The notes under the pieces were generated by a model. It searched no databases, was not told the DNA's origin, and was given only the letters and a program-made list of their open reading frames with translations. A stretch of DNA of 64,000 bases. It comes from Epiperipatus broadwayi. Lineage: Eukaryota; Onychophora; Udeonychophora; Euonychophora; Peripatidae. The DNA lies in the NCBI GenBank assembly GCA_028023455.1, contig JAQFVV010012477.1, positions 2,229,501 to 2,293,500 on the forward strand, read 5' to 3'. The translations under genes and the position numbers were made by a program. Position 1 is the stretch's first letter, and each line of letters opens with the position of its first letter. Below are positions 47,964 to 60,990 of this stretch, piece after piece.

Positions 47964-50900
47964 CTTCTGAAGCACTAATATTCTTTATCTCATATTGCAT
48001 AATCTTCAGTCTGAGAAGATATAATGATAACTTAAAAATCAACTTTTAAATGAGCATTCAATTAAGTATCTGATATAATGTAATTATCTGTTACTGTGAT
48101 TCAATCTGAGAATCACTTAAATTAGAATGGTTTTATAATTTAAACCAGTATCAAAATATATTTTATATACTTTATGATATGTTTATGAACTTTTGAACTC
48201 AAGATAATAATATTTTTCATATAAAAGTAAAACAAACAGAAACAAAACTTTTTGAAATAATAATAATATGGTTTATTAAGAACAATATAAAAAAAATATT
48301 TACAAACAAAATTTATTATAAACATTGCCAATATAGCGCTGGAATCTTTTTACAAATATTTTGACTTTTAAACTTTATTTTTGGTTTACAAAAATATAAA
48401 CAATTTCTCTGGCTACAGTTACTGAGTATCCCTCTTAAACTCTTTTAAAATTGTTTATCTTGATAAACAAAATAATAAAATAAATAAATACATACAAGAG
48501 CAAGCAGAGGCTATTTAATATTAAATTCTAATCTCTTTTAACAATTAGAGATTCCCAATCTTTAAACTTCAATTACAATGGTCTAAGTTTAATAAGCACA
48601 ATTCTATTTTTTTCATTAGCATATTTAATAATATTGTGGTGTTATCTAACAATCAGAATAACACACAAATAGGTTTATATTTATTACCCTAAGCTTAACA
48701 AACGCTAAGCTGGAATAAGCATATTCAGCATATATTTTAAAAATTTACCACTAGTTACACTAACATTACTAATATTATAGCTAGTGATATATTTAAATCA
48801 GACTAAACTAATTTTAAACTAAATTAGATGCATGGGGTATTCACTCATCAGAGGTCATTTATACACTTTTTAAATAAATTCTGTCCACATAAAATTATTA
48901 CCCTAAGTGTTTTAAAATTAAAAATTTAAAAGACTTACAAATCCATTGGCAAAAACTCTGGATGAACATATTAAAATTAGTATGTGTGAATTGCCACTTA
49001 TACCATATGCATAATTTAACATACTTAAAAATAAATATAAATTATTGTTGGTTGGCTTGTGGATGATAAAACTATCATAGCAACACAATTCAAACATTGA
49101 TATACCTATAAGCATTAAAATAGCTATCACAACCTGAAGAAGCAAAGTTCCTCAAACAAACATATCTTGTCATCACATATCTAAAACAAATGCAACATCA
49201 CCTACTGTGGTGGAACTAGCATTAATTCATCATGAGTGATAGGCAAAAATAAGTACATATATGCTTTGCAGAGCTGAATAAGAATGTGGTGGCTTCCAAA
49301 ATACCTAACTTTGAGGCAAAAAATAGGATGCCTGGACCTTGTCTACAATGCATCAGGAACAGGAAAGATGCACCAGGAAAGTATGATCCTCTCTCATGGG
49401 ATTCCAGTACTTCAAAATGGGATTACAATCACTAGGAATATAAATATTGGGTATACAATAACCCTCAATGGGAACAAGCACTATCAACTCATGGAAAAGC
49501 AATACAATAAGGATGGAGGACCTTGTCTACTTCATTAAGCATACTTCTAATAATTAACAAAGCCTAGCACTATGAGGCTAACAAATACTAAACTAATGAC
49601 AAGATATAGACTTCACATAAACTAACTAAGTCATCACTAAGAATTTTAAAAAATTACAACATGCATACTCAATGTGAGAACCAACAATGCAAAACTGTGT
49701 CAACTGACTAATATAAGAATTACTTAAAATTAAATGCATATAAAAATTCTAGGCAAAGATACAATGCACACATAATGAAACATTAAATATTAAATACTAA
49801 AATATAGTGATTATTGGACTTTTAAAAAATTGCAAATTAAATGTGAGAATATTAATTCTCAATACACCTACTAAAAATATTTGCAGTTATTATTAATGTA
49901 GCATTTATCAAACAAATGAATGGAAACCCTCTGATAAACCTCTTTGGCTGATTTAAAATAAGATTGAGTGAAATACCACCCATATAAATAAACTAAGACT
50001 GAGTTATTTAACTCTCTGCACATAAAGATAATAATATAAATTAAATAAAATTATCAAATAAAAATTAACTTGTGAAATGCTTAACAAATATAATAATATA
50101 AATTACCTGAGAATGGTAAAATATTTACTCATTCTAATAAACCCATTAAGATTAAAATTATAACCTTAGTCTACCTGGCATATTTATGCTAAATTGTATT
50201 ACACATATTTTAAAAACAAAATGTATAGCATAAATATTTTTCTGGTTTCTCTTTTTTCAAACCAATATAAAACACAAAATATAAAAAATATATATACAGT
50301 AACTTCAGTTCATAGTTTCAGTTGGTTTTTCTGTTCAAGACATGTATATAATTTATTGAGGACAATTTATCTGATGGTATTCCAAGATTCTGGTCAAAAC
50401 ATTCATAAGCATGGCAATGATTTCTAAAAATGAAACATGTTTGATAGTTCTTTAAAGATATTTTAATTTCTTCCTTTAAAGATATTCTATATAGTAAAAC
50501 ATTGAAATAATAAGAATAGCCCGGCATTAGAAAAACAAATTCTTCAGCTGAGAACATTATTATAAGGTCCCAGGTTTAGATGTACAATAATATAGCTTTA
50601 TCATTTTTAATTCCATTTTTCTCTTTTAAAAGAACATATTTTTTTAAAACAGTTTTTTTTTTTTATGGAATTATTTTCTCATATAATATTTTAAGATTTG
50701 TTTCTAAAGAATTTTTCTTTACTCTTCTCAACATAAGAGTAGAATTATTTTGCAATTAGAAAATTTCATCTGTTTAGGAGCTAGGAATAATTGTCACAAT
50801 TTTACATATAGATAAATGCAAATATAACAGTTCATTATATATTTGACAGATAAAAGTTTATCATTAATAATTGTAGTTTATAGCATTTTATCCAACTGTT

Positions 50901-51785
50901 TTAGAAGTAGATAATTAATTTATCATAATGAATAATACACTCCTAGTTGAATATTAGGCAAAATTAATTTTATAACTATATTATACGCTTGACAGACAAT
51001 ATTCATCCTTTCTTAATTTAGTGTAGAATATTTTTTTCTTTGAGAAAACTATTTTAAAACAAGCCATTATTATAACAGGAGTATATTGGAGTCAATATCA
51101 GGTATCACTAATCGAATCTTGGACTTAAAATCAGTTTTAATAACAAAGAGATTTACGCATTTTTAACTATAATAAAGTTCATTACAAATGTCTTTCAATT
51201 TTCCTTGTTTAAGTTTTAGCTTATTTAGATAATTACTAAGTATTCTCCAACTATAAAAGTTCAGTACAATAAAAATATTTAGCCATAAAAATAATAAAAA
51301 TTGGGACCCAAAATTTTTTTTTAGAAAAAAAAAAAGTCATGCAATTAGAAGACATAAAATTTCCTTTAAACATTTTGTTACTATAGCTTTAAAGTTGACT
51401 GAAAGTTGATATCAAGAAATGTTACCTTTTTCTAGCAATTGCAATTCATAATTATAGAACAATTAGATATACTTTTAACATACTTTTGCTTTTAATAAAA
51501 ATAATAAACTTTTTTTTAAAAAATTGCAGCTTTTTTTTTTTAAGAAAAGAAAAGTTTTCAGGAGCATGCACACAACAACAACACACAAATATGAATAAAA
51601 ATCCTCTATTTTTAACCTGATAATTTCTACACCTCCCTTAATTTTCATGTCAATTTCTTTTTAAAATAACCAATCAATACAAGTTATTTTATACTTAACT
51701 CTAACACTTTTAGTTGAGCTGAGAAACTGTTTACTGATGCAATTGATCTAATTATTTGAAATTCACGTGATTTAACGGCTTCTAA
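47964..51785. other. AT-rich stretch between segments B and C, no gene firmly seen
   Basis: Unrelated at the sequence level to the 37.44-42.89 kb spacer between A and B. Apart from the 49.28-49.54 kb frame listed separately, no coding sequence or known element was recognised. Confidence 0.5.
49284..49538 (+). CDS. Unidentified 84-residue open frame in a less AT-rich patch
   Basis: An open frame coincides with a patch (49270-49545) that is clearly richer in G and C than its surroundings. It reads LTLRQKIGCLDLVYNASGTG early and NIGYTITLNGNKHYQLMEKQ late. GGACCTTGTCTAC occurs twice, near both ends of the patch. No domain, signal peptide or family is recognised, and the patch may belong to an old repeat. 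Listed as a possibility only. Confidence 0.2.
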   Translation: MWWLPKYLTLRQKIGCLDLVYNASGTGKMHQESMILSHGIPVLQNGITITRNINIGYTITLNGNKHYQLMEKQYNKDGGPCLLH

Positions 51786-51904
51786 ATTACAAAAGAAATA
51801 AAATATTAGGGATGTGGTTTAAGTAAGAATACAATAAGTAAGTCCACATAGCATTCTTTTAATATATATCATTGATAATTTTCATTGGTATTTATTACAT
51901 CTCA

Positions 51905-52335
51905 TCTTGCCTTTCAAAAATGAACTACTACAGATCATGTCTTATCTTGATCGGTTTGAGCATTCACCATCTCAAACTAATGCATGTACAAATAGATAAC
52001 ACATAGCCAGTGGCAAGAATGGGCCAATACGTGATGATGCCCACTGATTCCGAATGTTTTCAATTAAAGATGGAAATCTGACAATAAATAATCAAGCTTT
52101 TTTAAATAGGTTCAGAGAACTACTGTCACGCAGCTGAATGACTTACACCGACACCAGGCAAGCTGTCATATACAGCCAACAGTCTTACCAGGCCTACTTA
52201 TAAAGCAGGATGTTGCAGAATGGCTAGAAGTGGTAGAAAATCTATAAAGGCACAAGAAGTCCCTTCTGCCATATTTCACCTTACATTTGGGGGCTATTCC
52301 TCAACAACTGTTGCCTCTGGAATGTGTCCATTGTA
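51905..52335 (-). repeat. Family Y repeat in segment C
   Basis: Near-identical counterpart of 43010-43440 and a more distant relative of 27710-28300. It forms part of the duplicated segment, so it is not an independent insertion. Confidence 0.6.
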
Positions 52336-52849
52336 AATATAATATAAATGCATAAATAATTCTGAAGTGAATATACTTTCTTAAGTATTTCAAAACTTTA
52401 CTTAATTGGAAAAATCCATTATTGTATTATCAATCATCTATTCGAATAAGAGTAAAGAATATTGTATTTTAGTAAGTTATCATTGAGATATAATCTTCAT
52501 AACATAAATTATAATTCTGCCACTCACATGAAATTTATGTTTCAACTCAAAATAAAATATTTTTTAGTAAGTTTATTACAGTTCATTCCCTTCTCGGGCC
52601 TAAAAAACTTGACATGAATTTATAATAATACAATATCAGGAATTGATAATCTGCAGCTCGCAAGACACAAAGATAATGCATTTTATATTTTCAGTTGTAA
52701 TATATAAATATTTACATTTTTCTAAAAAGAAAGAGAGAGAGAAAAGCTATTTTTCTTGTTTTTTTAAGTATTTAAACACATTTATTTATCAGTGATTTGA
52801 CATCTAAACAAGTAATTTAAATCTTCTTGGAATTCATTTGACATCTTTC

Positions 52850-53128
52850 CTAATCATATTTATAGTTACGATGGCTTCTATATTTTCCATAATTAATAAC
52901 ATAGAAGAAAAGCATCATTGCAAATAATGGGTGAGTTAAATTGGTGATTCCGGCTTTCTTAAGTAACACGTATTTGTGTTGCCATCGCCAATAAGTTCTA
53001 TCAAGTGCAGAACTCCAAGCCAAAGAATTCAAACTTCTTCAAGTAAACCAACATCCTAATTCATTTAATTTTAGTTGGCTAAGTGGTGTATTAGGTTTTC
53101 CATAATAATGACCAGGGTCATATGGACG
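52850..53128 (-). pseudogene. ATP synthase subunit f, 3' fragment with nonsense codon
   Basis: The minus strand reads from PYDPGHYYGKPNTPLSQL through to the normal end HRNYKYD, but codon 45 is TGA where the intact copy has CGA (Arg). Missense changes relative to the intact copy fall at conserved positions, for example Arg22 to His, Gly37 to Asn, Pro71 to Leu and Ala74 unaffected but Ala77 to Thr. That is what unconstrained decay looks like. The start codon and first 16 codons are absent. Confidence 0.93.
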
Positions 53129-53424
53129 AATTCGATTTCATTTTTTTTCTTCATGAATAGTATATTTTTAAGAACTACTTATAATCTCTATTCGACCATA
53201 GATTTTTGAAATATGAAGTATTTACAATTTAATGTCATGAATTTATAGCATTTTTGAAGAGAAAGTTTTATATACCTGTTAAGGATAAATTAATGTGCAA
53301 ACATTTATGGATAATCAAACTTTTGTATTAGTAAGAGAATATTGAAATTAATAGGATAACATTGCTAAGTTAGCATTACTTTTGTTTTATTTAGTTATAA
53401 TTAGAGATCAATTATTTACTTATA

Positions 53425-53545
53425 TTGATGATTATCTGTCTTTTCTACATATGTGTGGTCATGTGTATAAGTAGTATGAGATAGTGTGGATAGTTGAAGG
53501 ATGCCCTTAAAAGTCTGAATTTAAATCCCCTATATTTAAATATCA
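53425..53545 (+). repeat. tRNA-like repeat S1, degenerate head copy
   Basis: TTATCTGTCTTTTCTACATA, TGTGTGGTCATGTG, TATGAGATAGTGTGGA and AAAGTCTGAATTTAAATCCC follow the order of the 8.56-8.67 kb copy with many substitutions. The B-box-like block is decayed. Confidence 0.65.
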
Positions 53546-53639
53546 TTGGTAATTTAAGTTTGTAGGTTATGTTTAAGTCTTTGTTTTTTATCTTTATAAA
53601 TCTCCTTTTGTTAAGAAATGGCTTCCAAATTCGTAGAGT

Positions 53640-54425
53640 ATATTAAAGTTATTATTTTTATCTTTTCAAGAATCTTTTTAACGTTTCACTTTCAGTATAA
53701 GTTTAATTTACCATTGATGAGTGTTTTGATCCGTGAGAAATATTAAAGTTTATCTGTCTCATTCTTTGTCATTAATTTTATTCCATTACAAGTGATTTAT
53801 CTAATAGGCACAGATTGATATATATATATATATAAGATAGTGATATTTAGTTTTTGTTGTTTTATCTTTAATCTATTGCAAATAATGCTTCTATTTTTAG
53901 GACAACATTGAAATAATTTTACTTATTTTCAATCCATTACAAATGTGGTTCAATCTATAAGGTTATAGCAAAGATTATCATCATCGTCCTATTTTATTAT
54001 AAATGGTGTTTAAGCATATGGTTTGATAAAAGATTGAATTAAGTGTTAGATTGTTATTCATTGTTTAATATCCACCTTGGCTTAGTTTATTATTTTCCTT
54101 ATGTTACAAATGAGCTACACTTCAAAAGCATTTTTATATTAGGATTGTTCTTTCTTGATTCATGTTTTATTATGTTATAAATGGCAATCAATAATTGAGT
54201 TATAATAAAGGTTATAATATCCCCATATTTTATACCTTCACAAATGCCATTCATCTTTAGTGTGTATATTTTATTCTGTTATGAATGCCACCCAAATATT
54301 TAGGATTATTAAATAAGAGCTTAACATTACATTTTATTCTGTTAAAAATGGTTTTGCACTTCGTGGAGCATTATTAAACCAGGACTATTGTTTTATGCTC
54401 ACATTTTCATTCTGTTACAATATAT
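53640..54425 (+). repeat. Degenerate tandem array, period near 80 bp
   Basis: About ten times in succession a variant of TTTTATTCTGTTACAAATGG appears (for example ATTCCATTACAAGTG, TTATGTTACAAATGAG, TTATTATGTTATAAATGG, ATTCTGTTATGAATGC). Each is followed by a variable 40-60 bp with TTTAGGATTATTA-like text. Spacing ranges from about 60 to 90 bp. No coding sequence is supported. Confidence 0.6.
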
Positions 54426-55000
54426 ATATACATACATATGGGTGTGTGAGTATCAAATATTAAATCACCCCTCATGTTTAAGAAATCCAGTACCATGCTC
54501 TGTGAAATATGTAAATATAATAGAGTCCATATTTCATATATATCAATGAACAAAAAATTGCTATTAATTGAAAAGTGAACCTATCATTTAGCTTTGAGAC
54601 TCAAAGGAATTGAGTACAATAAATCTCTAAGTGTGCACTCCATATATTTGTATTACAGTTATTTTTATTAAGTGATCATTTATATAGTAAAACAACATTA
54701 ATGGGTTACTTATGTGCCATTTGGTTTAATGATTTTATTTGTTTTTTACGCTCTTGTTTTCTGAGAGTTCTTATCTACAATGAGTTTTTTTTTTTTTACA
54801 TGAAAAGAATGAATTTTTATGTGGTCGATTTTTTATATAGATATGTGCAATCATGTCATATAAAACTAAATAACGGCCATTATTTTATCATGGTTGAAAA
54901 GTTACTAGCTAAAAAAGTGATTGGCTGTTGATGAAAAATATTGTTTAGAATCTTTTTATTGTAGTCTGGATTCAGTCTGTCATCTGTCATTGGTGTAGAC
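54426..55000. other. AT-rich stretch, no gene seen
   Basis: The frame at 54701-54931 is Phe/Tyr-rich and AT-driven, without a recognisable domain. Confidence 0.5.
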
Positions 55001-57700
55001 TTTTTGTTTTACTTAGATGCCTACAAGAGCAGATTATTTTTAAGTGAACCAAGATTGGCATTGGATGAATGAACATCCAAATGTTACATTTTGTGAAGTT
55101 AGAGTATTGTTAAAAATAATTCATTTAAAAGTGATAATGTACTTTAGTACAAAAACACATGGATTAGAAGCACAAATGAAGTGGTATTTATTATAAATAA
55201 AAAGTGGAAGAATAACATTGTGTAAATTGATGATATATGAGCCACAGAACAAGAATAATTATTCAAATTAATGAAAATCACCAAATGAAAATGATTTATA
55301 CATTCCAGCAAATTCTTTTTGTGCTAAGAAGGTAAATGATTTTTATGTGAATACACAAAATGGTTTTCATCAGATTGAACAACATTTTAAAATTATCACG
55401 AGAGACATTAATGTCAGAAAATTATTGATAAATGATCATACTGTGGAAAAATGGTTATCATGATAGAAATATGAGATGACACAGACGCGTGGAATTTGCA
55501 AAAGAAAACACTATATATTTTTTAAAAAATCTAAACTGAAATGGACTGACATCATCAAAATAAAATTAAAAAAGAATTAAATCATATTTTGACTAACAGA
55601 AAATATATATTTCTAGATTTTATTGTTGTAAATAAATTTAGTATAGAAAGTGATCATCAAATAGTGATATATCCTGGTAGTTTAGAGAGTGGTTGAGTGT
55701 TAGACTCTAGAATAAACAATCATAGGACTAATTAGATACTGGTACATTTGATAATCAAATTTCTCATGAATTCTCAAAAAATTGATCTATTTGAATATTT
55801 ATGATGAGATATAATGTTAATATCAAAACTACAGATATAAAATTACCAAAAAAAAAAGAGTATTAACATTTAATATCCCTAAATTTCAAAAGCTTTTCAA
55901 TGAATTTAAATTAGACCTTGGCAATTATATCAATATGTTTATAAACATTGAATATATATCATATTCGCTGAAACATTTGAGGATATGATACTTCATTAAC
56001 AAGACAAAACATTTCAATGAATTTAAATTAGAATTTATTAATCATATTAAAATATTGGTAGTCCTTATTGACTAAAATCTATAACAAAATAGTAACATTC
56101 CATTAAGAAATACAAAAAATAGAGTTAGTACAAAACTCACCAATTTACTAGTAAATTTTGAACTGAAACTAAACAATGTGTTTAGGATAAAAAAAAATTT
56201 GAGAATTTAAAAAAAGGATTAACAACAATAGAATATCTAACCTTTAGTAAAACAGTCCAAAAAGTTAATTATGATATAAAAATATAATATTAAATCATTT
56301 ATGTACTTTATCCTGTTTCACAATGCTTTAACTACCACCCTCTTTGACAGTTTTAGATTGCCCCAGTAATAAATGGAAGTTCTGAAGAAGATTACTGGGG
56401 CAATCGAAAACTGTCAAAGATGGTGGTGATTAATGCATTGTAAAATAGTGAAAAAGTACATAAATGATTTAATATTATATTATATACATTTGACAATACA
56501 ATAAGAAAGATTAGATATAAAAATATAATTGGGAACTGACAATAAAAACTGTAGAAGAAAAGAAGGGTTTCAAAAATATAAAACAACATCTTCATATAAG
56601 ATAGAAATTGGTTTCTGTAATAATAAAAAAAAAATGAAACAATTACATTATAAAGTCTGCAAAAGAGTTTTATAAAAATGTATATGGTAATAAAAAAGTA
56701 CATAAGGTTAAATATACAGTTATTATACTTTCTAAATTGTTCAGTATATTAAATTTAAATTAAGGCATCCTATTAAATCAATGAAGTAGAGAAAAGCTAA
56801 AGAAAACAATGAAATTATTGTTGATACCATCAAAGATGTAGGAGAAGAAATAGGAAAAAATGGAGCAATGTTATATACCCATAATGAATGATAAAATAGT
56901 ATCAGATTATTGGTAGAAAATTTTCTTAATATTAGTAATTCAAAAAAGATGATAAAGAAGTATTAGAGATTACATTCTTCTCAGTCATCCATAAGTTCTA
57001 TAGAAAATATTTGTCAAGGTAATTATTATGGTTTACAAAAAAACATTGAATTATATCCAATCAAAATAACAATCTGAATTTATCACAGTGCATCACATTT
57101 AAGTATTGAAATAAGTCATAAAATGGTTATCATTTTTTGTATTTTCAAATAAAGCCAATGAAATACTCTTAATACGAATAACGTGGAAGTCTATTCTAAT
57201 TTATGGATAATGAGGGTTAGTGGGTTGGCACTACTGATGAAAAGGTTTCTTTAATATTAACTATAAGATACAATGTATTATTTGGCTATTATATGCAACT
57301 TATGCATATTATATTTTCATTGTGAACTAAAAAAATGTTAATGTTAGAGAACATATAACATAATAGAGGGAGTTATTGTTATTTTTTAAAAAAAAAAAAA
57401 CTAAAAGATTGGGGTATCAAAAGAGATTCAAAATAGGATAAAAATTTGGATTAATAAGTTTTATTAATGTATATGTGGAATGAAAAGTATTAAACAATTA
57501 TTATTAGAGTGCAACATAGTAAAAAAGGTTCAGGAAAAAATATATGAAGAAAAAAAAAACACAGGTGAACAAAAGAAAAATGTGTAGAGATTTATTTGTG
57601 AATATAATCTCAATGTACCAACATTATTGTATCAGATTTGTCAACATTGGATAAGTAAATATAAAAAATAAAATATATATACTGAAAAAATGATTTGATG
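55000..57700 (+). mobile_element. Heavily decayed LINE, probably with internal deletion
   Basis: The plus strand has YFLDFIVVNKFSIESDHQIV (SDH at 55649-55657), which fits the end of a LINE endonuclease domain. Near 57469-57512 it reads CICGMKSIKQLLLEC, which fits the C-terminal Cys/His motif with the His lost. Lysine-rich linker-like text lies between. The distance (about 1.8 kb) is short for a complete reverse transcriptase, no YxDD box was found, and a hairpin element interrupts it at 56.28-56.48 kb. It is not obviously the same family as the LINE at 2.65 kb. Confidence 0.4.
56281..56478. mobile_element. Hairpin (foldback/MITE-like) element, about 200 bp
   Basis: Arms 56281-56370 and 56391-56478 are reverse complements with few mismatches. 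Landmarks are TTAAATCATTTATGTACTTT with its complement and GATTGCCCCAGTAAT with ATTACTGGGGCAATC. The loop is about 20 bp. It is non-coding and sits inside the decayed LINE, so it is probably a later insertion. Confidence 0.9.
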
Positions 57701-58009
57701 AATGTAGATTAAAGTGAAAGAAATATGTTTTAGAAATTGATGGATATTTTGTTGTTATACAAAGCAATGATGTTTGATTTGACTAACAACTATCTGGGTG
57801 TATGGATTATATACTTAAAAACATCTAAGATTGTTTAGAGAGAAGCTATTGCTCACCACATTGTGGTAATAAAATCTGTAGGATTCTTAATTATTATGTT
57901 AAAATGTTTTTCAAATCTAGATTTATTAAGTTTATAATGTATTAGCTGACTCTTTGTACAATAACTCTCTATTTGTATTGAAAACATTTTATAAGTGTTA
58001 TTATATTTA

Positions 58010-58168
58010 AATATACTTAGAGGGACATTAAACCCAGACTTTCAACTCATTTTAGTCATCTTCTCCATCTTATACAACCAATATGCATGACCACATACAT
58101 GTGAAAAAAAACATCTTTTTCACATGTGGTTGTGGGTGTTCATTGTATAAGATGGAATAAATGGCTAA
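58010..58168. repeat. Hairpin built from S1 repeat sequence
   Basis: ACCCAGACTTTCAACTC and GACCACATACATGTGAAAAA match the S1 head as it appears on the minus strand at 59.3 and 59.8 kb. The left arm (58052-58108) then pairs with a right arm (58116-58168): ATCTTATACAACCAATATGC against its complement and CACATACATGTGAAAAA against TTTTTCACATGTGG. It is a partial S1 copy in inverted-dimer form. Confidence 0.75.
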
Positions 58169-58169
58169 A

Positions 58170-59230
58170 GGGATCTTATGTTATTATAATAAATAAAGTT
58201 CTATCTATTATTTTTTTTTGCAACCTCATTGCTTTGAAAGATGGATATGTTATCTTGCTTAATTGATTTGAGTTCTAACTACTCCTTTTTTATAATTCCT
58301 AGCTTTTAAAAAGGGCACTCAGTATAAAATAATATAGAAAAATAATTCCCATAATAACACCAGATATGGTATTTTTATTTAGTCATGAATACTTTACAAC
58401 AAATATCAAGTTACCAATATAAAGAATTAAACATATATTATATGTGATTGTAAAAAGATGTAATTTTAATTTAAAAATCTAATCTAACCATTCTAATTTA
58501 AAAATCTATTATTGTTTATTTATAAAGAGGTTATAAATTAAAATAAAAAGATCTGGCATTAATCTGTCAGAAGCTTATCAAGAAGACAATTATTTGTAGG
58601 AAATTCGATTGCATAATTTGTATGTTTAATTGCCAAGTTATATCAAGTTAAGTTTAGTATATTATTTGAATTATGATAAGAAAAGGAAGTAGTGAGATTT
58701 GAAATTTAGTGATCAATTGAAACATAGCAAAAACAGTTGATTGAGATTATTTGGTTAAGAGCAAAATAAATAAATAAATGTATGTAGTAATTAAAAATTA
58801 TAGAATAAGTTTATATACATATATTTATAAAATTTAATGTGATAAGTGATATAAAATACTTTTAAAATTAAAGGACACAAATTAAAAGACTGAAAGAATT
58901 TCTACTAATTTTTTATACAATAAAATATGTCTAAAATGCAACATTTCTACAAAAATTTCTCATTGTATGCATTTTACAAACAATTCAGCAAAAAAATCTA
59001 CATATCTGAAACACATAAGCATCTATACAGAACATATAATCTGCCTTTTATGTGTATGTTTTGAGGACAATCAGTTTTGATTTTGTCACTAAATATTTTA
59101 GTAATTATAGTTGTACATATATTTAATGTTTAACGTGTATTCATATAGCATAATAATGTGATAACATATATCACATGGTTTAAATTGCAAATTATATTTC
59201 AGGAATCATAAAAATGGTATATATATATAT
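58170..59230. other. AT-rich stretch, no gene seen
   Basis: No coding sequence or recognisable element was found. Confidence 0.5.
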
Positions 59231-59234
59231 ATCC

Positions 59235-59960
59235 TGAACTTAATGTAATTATAATTGCCTTGATCTCAGACTGTTAAACTTCCTAAGGCTATGCAGTTCA
59301 TCTTATACAACATATACATGACCACATACATGTGAAAAAGTTAAACTATCTCCAATATATGAAGTTTGGGCTGATCAGCATTCATCAGTTGGTCAAGTAC
59401 ACCATCTTACACACATTTACAATCAATGCTCAGTTTATATTAAGATAGCAAATCTACAAACTTTAATGAACTAGGTTTAATCTTTTCCACACTTCAACTT
59501 TTCAGCCAGCCATATCATAGAAAATCTGAGGATGAAATGTTCAAATCCCTTGCTGATGCCAATATTATTGTCATACCCATGTTGACCTTCAGCCAATCTG
59601 ACTCCTCACACATATAACCTTAATGTCCATTTAATGATACAAAAGAGTGATGGGCATAATACAGGATAAATATTTATATTTAAATACATGTATATTTTCT
59701 ATCCTAAACTTAATGTACTTGTAAGGGACTTGAACTCAGACTTTCAAGCTCCCTACAGGTTTCCAGTCTATCTTATATAAACAATGCACATGACCACATA
59801 CATGTGAAAAAGATAAATGTTTCCATTATATATATTTTATTCTAAATCAACATTCATCATTTGGTCCAGATCACTATCTCCCACACATATATACAATCAG
59901 TGCTCAGGTTATAGCAAGATAGAAAATCTTCAACAGATAAAATCTGGATTCTATATGAGA
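59235..59960 (-). repeat. tRNA-like repeat S1, tandem pair on the minus strand
   Basis: Two S1 heads (GACCACATACATGTGAAAAA at about 59320 and 59790) lie about 470 bp apart in the same orientation. The S1 body between them (GGTTGAC-type complement of GTCAACATGG, CTATCTTAATATAAACTGAG on the minus strand) corresponds to 8.3-8.56 kb. The tandem arrangement therefore recurs at two places 50 kb apart. Confidence 0.75.
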
Positions 59961-60699
59961 CCAATAATAGGCAATTAATGGTAGTGATCATAAACAGCAG
60001 ATGTATTTATAAGTTTGTCTTGATGATATCTACACACTGATGCATCTAATGAAAATTGATTACAAGTTCTCCTGGAATCTACTTATTTAGCCTTAATAAC
60101 CAAAATTAAATTGATTCAGCATAATATTGGTTAATAAATAAAATATCTTCAAGACCATATCTCATCAATTTACAATGTTTAATTACTCCAAGTGTAATAT
60201 CAATGAATTAATATTAATGAATGGGTAACATTTCTTTATTAATAAACACTATATTTATTTTTATTGACTGATCAAAAGATGATATTGGTTTATAGAAACA
60301 AAAGGTAATTTTTATAAAGATTAGAATGCTTTTATAATTTCTGACACCATTCTTTTTGGGAGATTCAAAGATTTGACGTATATATTAATATTAGTTAAAT
60401 ATTAATTTTCATCTGCTGAGTTAACTTTAATAAAATGAGATGTCAAACCAATGCTAAGCTGATATTTTTATGGCCATCTGATGTTTTGTCTCTTTTAATA
60501 GTATCACAGTGATTCAAATAAATATTTTTATATTCATTACTTTATGCAGTAAAATTGATTGTAATTTCGAATGTAATCATAAAAAAAATGCTAATAGTTC
60601 TATTGCCAGAAATTCATAAGAAATTGAAACACCAAATTGCACACTGCAAATTTAAACACTATTTAAATTTAGTTATTATAATGTACTGTAGGCAATGAT

Positions 60700-60914
60700 A
60701 GTAGTATTAGTCTTAGTAGTCATACTACTACTAGTAATAGAAGAAGTAGGTAGTAGTAGTAGTAGTACTAAGTAGTAGTAGTACTAATGGTAGTAGTGGT
60801 AGTAATAGTAGTAGTAGTAGTAGTAATAGTAGTAGTAGTAGTAGTACTAATGGTAGTAGTGGTAGTAGTAGTAATTATAGTAGTAGCAGCAGTAGCGATA
60901 GTGGTAGCAGTATC

Positions 60915-60988
<74 letters not shown>

Positions 60989-60990
60989 AG
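60700..60990 (+). repeat. (TAG)n microsatellite
   Basis: Interrupted TAG/TAC/TGG units from about 60700, then an uninterrupted TAG core at about 60918-60987. The poly-Val frame at 60787-61131 is an artefact of the repeat. Confidence 0.97.

Larger units (their letters stand above)
51786..53128. repeat. Segmental duplicate C (left part of unit B)
   Basis: Follows 42890-44232 closely, from AGAAATAAAATATTAGGG to GACCAGGGTCATATGGAC. It contains the family Y repeat, the 3' flanking duplication and A-tract of the retrocopy (52747-52765), and codons 17-107 of the ATP synthase f gene. Similarity ends abruptly at about 53128. Confidence 0.95.
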
